Below, piece after piece: positions 14,090-19,819 of a stretch of 22,629 nt of DNA. Both the position numbers and the translations under genes were made by a program. Below the pieces are notes generated by a model. It did no database searches and had not been told where the DNA came from. It was given only the letters and a program-made list of their open reading frames with translations. The stretch covers positions 1 through 22,629 of the forward strand of contig NZ_DASZGI010000312.1 of assembly GCF_035938995.1 (NCBI RefSeq), written 5' to 3'. This DNA comes from DASZGI01 sp035938995 (GTDB taxonomy: Bacteria; Actinomycetota; Actinomycetes; Streptomycetales; Catenulisporaceae). Each line of letters begins with the position of its first letter. Positions within the stretch are counted from its first letter, which is position 1.

Positions 14090-15880
14090 ATGCGCCGTCA
14101 CCCCGGAAGGTCTCTCGCTGCCGCCGCAGCCCTCGTCGCCGCGACTGCCGTCCCCGTCGGCCTCGTGAGCGCCGCCGCACCCGCGCAGGCGAGCAGCCCG
14201 GCCAAGGACGTCACCGCGAACCTCTTCATGTGGAACTGGACCTCGGTGGCGTCGGAGTGCACGAACGTCCTCGGCCCGGACGGATATGCCGCGGTCCAGG
14301 TCGCCCCGCCTGAGGACTCGATGACCGACGCAGCGGACGGACACCCGTGGTGGGAGATCTACCAGCCGGTCGATTACAACCTGACCAGCCGCATGGGTAA
14401 CGACGCGCAGTTCCAGACCATGGTCACCGCGTGCCACCAGGCGGGCGTGAAGGTATACGTCGACGCCGTCCTGAACCACATGGCGAGACAGGACGGGAAC
14501 GACACCAGTTACGGCGGCGTGAGCTACACCCCCGGATCGTCGTACCCGGCGTACTTATCAGCGGACTTCCACAACTACCCGAACGACTGCCCGGTCTCCT
14601 CGGATCAGATCACCGACTGGAACAACTACCAGCAGGTCACCGAGTGCGAACTCGACTCGCTGCCGGACCTGCGCACCGAGTCCGCGCACGTCCGCACCAC
14701 CGAAGCCGCGTACCTCAACAAACTGATCGGGTACGGCGTGGACGGCTTCCGCCTCGACGCCGCCAAGCACATCGGCCACACCGACCTGGCCGCCCTCGAA
14801 GCGCTGCTGAACAAGGACACGACGACCGGCCAGCCGGTCTACATCGTCCAGGAGGTGGCGCTCGGCAGCACGAACACGCAGTTGCAGCCGGACTCCTTCG
14901 AGAACACCGGCAGCCTGATCGGCTTCGACTACGCCGACGCGATCAAGACCCAGTTCACCGGCGACATCACCAACTTCGGCGGCTTCTCCACGTGGAGCCT
15001 GATCCCGAGCCAGTACTCGTCCACGTTCGTCAACAACCACGACACCGAGCGGGACGGCTCGAACCTGAGCTACAAGAACGGCGCCACATACGTCCTGGCC
15101 ACGGAGTTCCTGCTGGCCTGGGGCTTCGGCACGCCGCAGGTGTATGCGAGCTTTACCTGGAACAACACCAATGACTCGCCGCCCTCAGACGCCAACGGAT
15201 ACGTGACCAACACGAACTGCAACAGCGGCTGGTACTGCACCGACCGGATCACCGGCGTCGCGAACATGGTCGCCTGGCACAACCTCGCGCTGGCCAACGG
15301 CGACCCGGTGACCAACTGGTACACCGACGGCACGAACCTGATCGCGTTCTCGCGCGGCCCGGACGCCTGGATCGCTCTCAACAACGAGTCGTCCGCGCAG
15401 ACCCGCACCTTCACCACCGGCCTGCCGGACGGAACCTACTGCGACATCATCCACGGCTCGGTGTCCGGCGGAGCGTGTACGGGCTCGACCGTGACCGTGT
15501 CCGGCAACCGCGCCGCCGTCACGGTTCCGGCGAACGACGCCGTCGCGATCGACCGCAACAGCCGGGTTCCGGGGCCGCCCGCGACCACGTTCACCGTCAA
15601 CGTGAACGCGAACGCGACGACGACCTGGGGCCAGAACGTCTACATCGTCGGCTCGATCCCGGCGCTCGGCAGCTGGAACACGGCGAACGCCGTCGCCCTC
15701 TCCTCGCAGAACTATCCCTCCTGGACCGCCGCGCTCAGCCTGCCGACGAACACCTACTTCGAGTACAAGTACATCAAGATCGACGGGAGTGGGAACGTCA
15801 CCTGGGAGAGCGGGAACAACCGCTACTACACGACGGGATCGTCGGGATCGATCACGTTCAACGACACCTGGCACTCATGA
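14090..15880 (+). CDS. Secreted alpha-amylase (GH13) with C-terminal CBM20
   Basis: This exported enzyme hydrolyses starch. From ATG 14090 (GGAG at 14081-14084; ATG 14087 is the alternative) the product is 596 aa. A signal peptide ends near residue 34 (AQA). The GH13 barrel shows region I DAVLNH (125-130), region II GFRLDAAKH with nucleophile Asp223, region III with acid Glu255 in VQEV, and region IV NNHDTE with Asp318. An all-beta amylase C-terminal domain follows, then a CBM20 starch-binding domain (about 500-596; VYIVGSIPALGSWN and FEYKYIKID). All catalytic residues are present. Composition matches actinomycete amylases (GH13_32-like). It is alone on its strand, convergent with the M50 gene only 25 bp away. 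Confidence 0.96.
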   Translation: MRRHPGRSLAAAAALVAATAVPVGLVSAAAPAQASSPAKDVTANLFMWNWTSVASECTNVLGPDGYAAVQVAPPEDSMTDAADGHPWWEIYQPVDYNLTSRMGNDAQFQTMVTACHQAGVKVYVDAVLNHMARQDGNDTSYGGVSYTPGSSYPAYLSADFHNYPNDCPVSSDQITDWNNYQQVTECELDSLPDLRTESAHVRTTEAAYLNKLIGYGVDGFRLDAAKHIGHTDLAALEALLNKDTTTGQPVYIVQEVALGSTNTQLQPDSFENTGSLIGFDYADAIKTQFTGDITNFGGFSTWSLIPSQYSSTFVNNHDTERDGSNLSYKNGATYVLATEFLLAWGFGTPQVYASFTWNNTNDSPPSDANGYVTNTNCNSGWYCTDRITGVANMVAWHNLALANGDPVTNWYTDGTNLIAFSRGPDAWIALNNESSAQTRTFTTGLPDGTYCDIIHGSVSGGACTGSTVTVSGNRAAVTVPANDAVAIDRNSRVPGPPATTFTVNVNANATTTWGQNVYIVGSIPALGSWNTANAVALSSQNYPSWTAALSLPTNTYFEYKYIKIDGSGNVTWESGNNRYYTTGSSGSITFNDTWHS

Positions 15881-15905
15881 CCCGATCCCGATCTGATCCG
15901 ACCCC

Positions 15906-16640
15906 TTACTTGCCGTAGCCCTGGAACGCGGTGGGCACCAGCCAGTGCCCACCCAGGAGCACCGCGCCCACCGCGACCACCACGAACAGGGCGACCCAGA
16001 ACGCGCCCGGGGTGCGGGTCAGCTTCGCCAGCTGGTCCGCGTCGGAATTCGGCGCCCGGCCGGTCCGGCGCTGCCACTGGAGCTCGAACACCGGCCGCAC
16101 CCCGCCGAACAGCAGGAACCACACCGCGAGATAGGCGAACCCGGCCTGCACCCGCGCGCCGGCGTACCAGGACACGACGAACGCGACCACGCCGGTGATG
16201 AGCACGGAGATCAGGCCGTAGAAGTTGCGCAGCATCAACAGCATCAGCGCGAGCAGCCCGACACAGACCCACAACAGGGCCGTGACGTGACCGAGCCCGA
16301 GCAGTGCCGCGCCGCCCAGCCCGAACAAAGACGGCGCGATGTACCCGGCACTCGCCGTCAGCACCATGCCGAACCCGTACGGCTTGCCGTAGGAGACCGT
16401 GACGCCCGAGGTGTCCGCGTGCAGCCGGATGCCGCTCAGCCGCCGACCCGTGATCAGCGCCGCCACCGCGTGGCCACCCTCGTGCGCGATGGTCACCGCG
16501 TTGCGGGCCACCTTCCACGCAGGCCGGTAAGCGACCGTGGCCAGCGCTACCGCCGCCACCGCCAGTACCAACGCGCGCGGCGGGGCGGGCTGCGCGCTGC
16601 TTATTTCATGCCACAACTCGGTCATACTCGACACGGCCAT
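15906..16640 (-). CDS. M50-family membrane metallopeptidase
   Basis: This is a 244-aa multi-pass membrane protein with a zinc protease motif, HEGGH (His53, Glu54, His57), in the first membrane region, as in the M50B-like peptidases of actinobacteria. At least five further hydrophobic segments follow. A C-terminal zinc-ligand Asp cannot be placed with certainty; N171-D-like positions do not stand out, so activity is likely but not proven. Starts at 16640 (MAVSSM) and 16625 (MTELW) are both possible and neither has a strong Shine-Dalgarno; a longer ORF from 16685 would overlap the upstream gene by 32 nt. The start lies 13 bp after the beta-propeller gene's stop, so co-transcription is likely. 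The substrate is unknown. Confidence 0.85.
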   Translation of the reverse strand: MAVSSMTELWHEISSAQPAPPRALVLAVAAVALATVAYRPAWKVARNAVTIAHEGGHAVAALITGRRLSGIRLHADTSGVTVSYGKPYGFGMVLTASAGYIAPSLFGLGGAALLGLGHVTALLWVCVGLLALMLLMLRNFYGLISVLITGVVAFVVSWYAGARVQAGFAYLAVWFLLFGGVRPVFELQWQRRTGRAPNSDADQLAKLTRTPGAFWVALFVVVAVGAVLLGGHWLVPTAFQGYGK

Positions 16641-16653
16641 GCGGGCAAGGATG

Positions 16654-17718
16654 CTAGATCGGATAGGGTCCGGTCCAGCCTCCACTCTGGGCGGTGAAAT
16701 AAAGCGGCGGTTCCGAGAAGCGGGCGAGCACGAACAAATCGAGCAGGCCGCCGCCGTCTCGGTACCCGGCGGCCAGCGGGGCGCCGGGCGGCAGACCGAC
16801 CCCGTGCGGCACGACGCCGACCGACCACGTCCCGTCGGGTTCGTGCGCGTATTGACGTAGCCGGCCCTCCTCGTCGACGACGAACAGCAGGAGACGGCGG
16901 CCGCCGTCCCGGTACGCGGTCGTCAGCGCGGCGGGCGCGAGCAGCCCCCCGACCGGCAGCGCGCGCGCCCGCCAGCCGAACTGCCCGCGCTGGAACTCGT
17001 ACAGCGAGCCGTCCTCGCCGACCACGAACACGCTCAGCTCGTCCGTGCCGCCCGCGTAGCCGGTGGCCAGCGGCGCGCCGGGCGGCAGCGGCGGCGGTTC
17101 CGCCAGGTCTTGTCCCAGGCTCTCCGGGATCCAGCCGCGCTCCGGCATCCCGACCACGCAGCGCAGCCGGCCGACCCGGTCGATCGCGAACAGGCTGAGC
17201 AGGGTGCGCCCCTCCTGATAGCCGGTGGCCAGGTTGGCGCCGTGCGGCAGAACCGACTCGGAGGGCAGTACCGCGGCCCGCCAGCGCCCGTCGTCCCCGC
17301 CCTGGAACAGCAAGGGCTCGCCGGACCGGCTGACGGTGAAGATATCGAGACGCATGGATGCGCGTTCGAGCGCAGTGACCAGGCTGGCGCCGGGCGGGAT
17401 CCCGATCCCTCCGGGCACCAGGTCCGTCTCCCACCCGCGCACGCCGTCCGCCGTATAAATGCGCAGCAGCCCGTCACGGTCGACCGCGAACACGTCCAGC
17501 CGGTGCCCGCGCTGACGCTGCCCAGTGGCGAGCGCACCAGGAGGGTGCATCTCCGTGCCGAACGGCAGGCCGTCGGGCTGCGGCAGGGTGACCGGCGACC
17601 AGGCATGGCCGTCGTACGCCGTAGCCCGCAGCACTCCGGCGTTGTCGATATAGAACAGGTGCGGGCGATCCGGATCGCGCCGAAGCCCGGTCGCGAGCTG
17701 CCCCCCGACGCGGCTCAC
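16654..17718 (-). CDS. Seven-repeat beta-propeller, lectin-like protein
   Basis: This 354-aa protein is built of seven repeats of about 46-50 residues, starting near 7, 62, 111, 161, 215, 264 and 314. Each repeat has a LATGY-like turn, an LDVFAVDxDGxL strand pair, a Trp near its end and a closing LPxG. This is the pattern of seven-bladed propellers such as the PLL/fucose-lectin group. No signal peptide or membrane helix is present. GTG 17718 is chosen because GGAG lies 5 nt upstream; the longer ORF adds a charged, non-repeating tail. Binding to sugars is inferred from fold resemblance only; a general protein-binding propeller is the alternative. It precedes an M50 protease gene by 13 bp. Confidence 0.8.
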   Translation of the reverse strand: MSRVGGQLATGLRRDPDRPHLFYIDNAGVLRATAYDGHAWSPVTLPQPDGLPFGTEMHPPGALATGQRQRGHRLDVFAVDRDGLLRIYTADGVRGWETDLVPGGIGIPPGASLVTALERASMRLDIFTVSRSGEPLLFQGGDDGRWRAAVLPSESVLPHGANLATGYQEGRTLLSLFAIDRVGRLRCVVGMPERGWIPESLGQDLAEPPPLPPGAPLATGYAGGTDELSVFVVGEDGSLYEFQRGQFGWRARALPVGGLLAPAALTTAYRDGGRRLLLFVVDEEGRLRQYAHEPDGTWSVGVVPHGVGLPPGAPLAAGYRDGGGLLDLFVLARFSEPPLYFTAQSGGWTGPYPI

Positions 17719-17933
17719 CGCTTCTCCGTCTCCCTCGTCCTCGTGGCGCTTCGTCCGGTTCGTCGGTCGACGTGCGGGCAGTGCTTCGCGTGTGCCGTGT
17801 TCACATACATGTTGGTACACCTGGGCGGTTTCTGTCGCGATTTTCAGTAACTTTCCCGTAGCTCGGTGGTGCGCGTGAGGTGCCTGGGTGCGCCCATGGC
17901 GGCGCTGACGCCGGCACCAATACTGGCGCGGTG

Positions 17934-18356
17934 ATGATCTGTGGTCAGATAATCGATCCCGTGCACTCCGCGGATCCGGACCGCCGCTTCCTGTTCTGGG
18001 CCACCTTCCTCGGCGGCGACCCGGACCGGCCGCTGAGGGTGGCGTTCGAGCTCGAAGGCCATGGCAGCGGCTTCTACTTCCGGCACGAGGGCGACCAGCC
18101 GGTCAGCCTGCTGCGCTACGACCGCTGGGTCGACCCGTCCACCCCCTGGTACACCGGCCTGCCGCGCGGTGCGGTGCTGCGCGCGGCCTCGCCGTCGTTC
18201 GGGGGCGTCTGGCGGCCCAGTGAGCTGCCCGACCGCAACGTCCTGCTCGGCTCCGACTACGGCGAACCGGTCAGCTCGGCGGAGGCGACGGAGATCGCGG
18301 AGTTCCTGGGGTACGAGCCGTGGATCCTGGACGAGCCGACCGTCTCGAACCAGTAG
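17934..18356 (+). CDS. Hypothetical protein, 140 aa
   Basis: I do not recognise this family. The product is soluble, acidic and rich in aromatic residues (FLFWATFLGG, GSGFYFRHEG, LLRYDRWVDPSTPWY), with a C-terminal helix (SSAEATEIAEFLG). There is no signal peptide or membrane helix. Codon-position GC bias looks coding in this frame, and the protein reads as a compact beta-rich domain. GTG 17931 and ATG 17934 are adjacent start options without a Shine-Dalgarno, so the message may be leaderless. It is divergent from the propeller gene and convergent with the PG-binding protein gene. Confidence 0.7.
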   Translation: MICGQIIDPVHSADPDRRFLFWATFLGGDPDRPLRVAFELEGHGSGFYFRHEGDQPVSLLRYDRWVDPSTPWYTGLPRGAVLRAASPSFGGVWRPSELPDRNVLLGSDYGEPVSSAEATEIAEFLGYEPWILDEPTVSNQ

Positions 18357-18381
18357 GCCCGACTGAGGCATCGGGTCGGCC
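18356..18381. terminator. Hairpin between convergent genes
   Basis: GGCCCGAC pairs with GTCGGCC (7 bp with one bulged base) or alternatively CCCGA with TCGGG, in the 31-bp gap between two convergent stop codons. No T-tract is present. Confidence 0.45.
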
Positions 18382-18387
18382 GCCCGG

Positions 18388-19449
18388 CTAGCTGGCGTAC
18401 TCGGCCGTCTGCTGGTGGAGCCGCGCGAATGTCGGGACGTCACAGCCCCCGGATGGTACTGGACCCTGGTCGCCATAAAGGAAGTGCCGCTTGAACGCCA
18501 TGATCGCGAAGTCGGTGGCCTTGCCGTAGTAGCCGGTGCCGTCCGGGGTGGGTCCGCGCTGCTGCTGGACCTCCCGGAGCGTCCATCCCGAGTCGCGGTA
18601 CGTCGAACCATCCGGGGCGGAGTACAGCAGGCCGAGGTCGGCGAGCCGCCGCTGGATGTCGACCACGATCGCGCCGGTGCTGCCCAGGTTGATCCCGATC
18701 GGCGCGGTGCTGGCGGACGGGCTGGCCGAAGGCGATGCGCTCGGGGACGGGGAAGGCGGCTCCGGCGGCGGGACGCTCGGGCTCGCGGGCACCGCGTGCC
18801 GGCCCGGCGCCGGACGCGCGGCCTGGGCGGATGCCGGGCGTGACGAGACTCTCGCGGGCAGCGCCGTCGGAGCGAGCGGGCCGCCGTTGCCCCCGTGGTC
18901 GATGACGATCAGCGCGGCGCCCGCCAGCGCGGCCAACACTGCGCAGACCAACAGCGCTGTGGGCAGGCGCGCCGGTATCCGTCCGTTGTCGAGCTGCGCC
19001 GACAAGTCGTCGTCCGGCGGGCCGGGAGGGGCTGCCTCGGCGGGCGGCGCGGTGTACTGGATCAACGTCGGCGTGTTGACGGTCGGCAGCGAAGCGGAGA
19101 CCTGCGCCGGCAGCCGCGCGGGAAGCTGTGCGTTCGGCCGCGGCTCGTCGGCGCTGTCCAAGGCCAGAGCCGCGCGCAGCGCCTCGACGTCTAGCGGCGT
19201 GGTCACGTCGAACGCCCCGCACGGCACCCGCCTGCCGCCGGAATCCTCGCCCACTGCCTGTACGTCGAGAGCGCGGCGGAACGCAGAAGTCTGAGCGGAT
19301 CCGGCAGAACCGCGGGGATTGCCCACCGATGCCTCGGCGACCGCCTGCTTGTCGAGCGCCCGGCGGAACGCAGAAGCCTGACCGGGCGCGGCGGAGCCGG
19401 CCGGAGGGCTCGCCGATGTCTCGGCGCCGGGCAACTGTGGTGCGTCCAC
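18388..19449 (-). CDS. Single-pass membrane protein with extracytoplasmic peptidoglycan-binding-like domain
   Basis: In this 353-aa protein, residues 1-160 are probably cytoplasmic and low in structure, a membrane helix spans about 165-184, a Pro/Ser/Ala linker covers 190-250, and residues 256-347 resemble a PG_binding_1 domain (GSTGAIVVDIQRRLADLGLL, then YGKATDFAIMAFKRHF). Such domains bind cell-wall peptidoglycan. The cytoplasmic part holds a duplicated motif, SAFRRALDKQAVAEA at 26-40 and SAFRRALDVQAVGED at 55-69, with a looser third version (DVEALRAALALD) at 87-98. The start is GTG 19447-19449, with AGGA close upstream. No catalytic domain is visible. The likely role is linking the cell wall to a cytoplasmic partner, which is inference. 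It is divergent from leuS. Confidence 0.82.
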   Translation of the reverse strand: MDAPQLPGAETSASPPAGSAAPGQASAFRRALDKQAVAEASVGNPRGSAGSAQTSAFRRALDVQAVGEDSGGRRVPCGAFDVTTPLDVEALRAALALDSADEPRPNAQLPARLPAQVSASLPTVNTPTLIQYTAPPAEAAPPGPPDDDLSAQLDNGRIPARLPTALLVCAVLAALAGAALIVIDHGGNGGPLAPTALPARVSSRPASAQAARPAPGRHAVPASPSVPPPEPPSPSPSASPSASPSASTAPIGINLGSTGAIVVDIQRRLADLGLLYSAPDGSTYRDSGWTLREVQQQRGPTPDGTGYYGKATDFAIMAFKRHFLYGDQGPVPSGGCDVPTFARLHQQTAEYAS

Positions 19450-19646
19450 TCGTCCTCAGCACGTCACTTGGGTCGGGACACTACCTGTAGTCGCACGGAC
19501 GCTACCGCAAGACACTCAAGTTCCGTAAGGGAGAGCCGGGCCTCAACGGGCGCGCGGCGTCTACGAGTACTGCGCCACGAACGACACAAGAGCGCTCCTA
19601 GCACACAAGCACCCTATTGTCGACCATGGAACGCCGGGCCAGGTGG
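19450..19646. other. Divergent intergenic region before the leuS leader
   Basis: About 200 bp with no convincing gene. Short open frames here lack ribosome sites and family resemblance. It should carry the promoter of the PG-binding protein gene on the minus strand; nothing distinctive is visible. Confidence 0.4.
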
Positions 19647-19652
19647 TACCCT
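19647..19652 (+). promoter_or_regulatory. Candidate -10 element of the leuS leader
   Basis: TACCCT fits the actinobacterial TAnnnT -10 pattern and lies 7 nt upstream of the GTG at 19659. A transcript starting at or next to that GTG would be leaderless for the leader peptide. No good -35 is seen at 17-18 bp; TTGTCG at 19617-19622 is 24 bp away. Confidence 0.45.
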
Positions 19653-19658
19653 GATGCC

Positions 19659-19697
19659 GTGAAAGCAGTACGCCTGCTCCTTACCGGGCCGCGCTGA
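19659..19697 (+). CDS. leuS leader peptide with three consecutive Leu codons
   Basis: This is a 12-codon open frame, MKAVRLLLTGPR then TGA. Codons 6-8 are CTG, CTC and CTT, three leucine codons in a row. It ends inside the 5' arm of the leader's antiterminator hairpin and lies 122 bp before the leuS start. This is the layout of an amino-acid attenuation leader, with the ribosome sensing leucyl-tRNA at the Leu run. No Shine-Dalgarno precedes the GTG; leaderless initiation from a start site set by TACCCT (19647-19652) is likely. The ATG at 19654 gives only Met-Pro-stop and is not the start. Confidence 0.75.
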   Translation: MKAVRLLLTGPR

Positions 19698-19758
19698 GAA
19701 CGGTAGAGCCGGAAATCGGCTCCTCAGCGTGGCGACCCCTCCTGTGCGAGGGGTTTTT
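19686..19758 (+). promoter_or_regulatory. Leucine-responsive transcription attenuator of leuS
   Basis: Two mutually exclusive structures are visible. The antiterminator pairs GGGCCGCGCTGAG (19686-19698) with the segment 19723-19737 (CTCAGCG, then U-G-G-C, a GA bulge and CC), enclosing a small hairpin GAGCCG/CGGCTC (19706-19711 with 19717-19722). Its 3' arm takes bases needed by the terminator that follows. The leader-peptide stop codon TGA (19695-19697) is within the 5' arm. A ribosome that reaches the stop blocks the antiterminator and lets the terminator form. A ribosome stalled at the first Leu codons leaves the arm free and allows read-through into leuS. Confidence 0.75.
19735..19758 (+). 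terminator. Attenuator terminator in the leuS leader
   Basis: ACCCCTC (19735-19741) pairs with GAGGGGT (19748-19754) around a 6-base loop, followed directly by TTTTT (19754-19758). A stem plus T-run is unusual in this GC-rich window and is a proper intrinsic terminator, placed 62 bp upstream of the leuS start. Confidence 0.85.
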
Positions 19759-19819
19759 GCATATCCGGACCAAATTGGCGCAGACCGGTAACGGCGACAG
19801 ACACCCGAGGGGACTTTCG

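Noticed and set aside
17806..17829. Partial palindrome with GTGT and ACAC ends near the propeller gene promoter
   Set aside because: Only the outer four bases and a few inner positions are symmetric; not better than chance in an AT-richer intergenic patch.
19641..19655. T-box core look-alike (GGTGGTACC at 19642-19650) in the leuS leader
   Set aside because: The bases around it do not fit AGGGTGGNACCGCG, it lies about 85 bp before the terminator instead of overlapping it, and no Stem I or specifier loop is visible. The Leu-codon leader peptide explains the region better.
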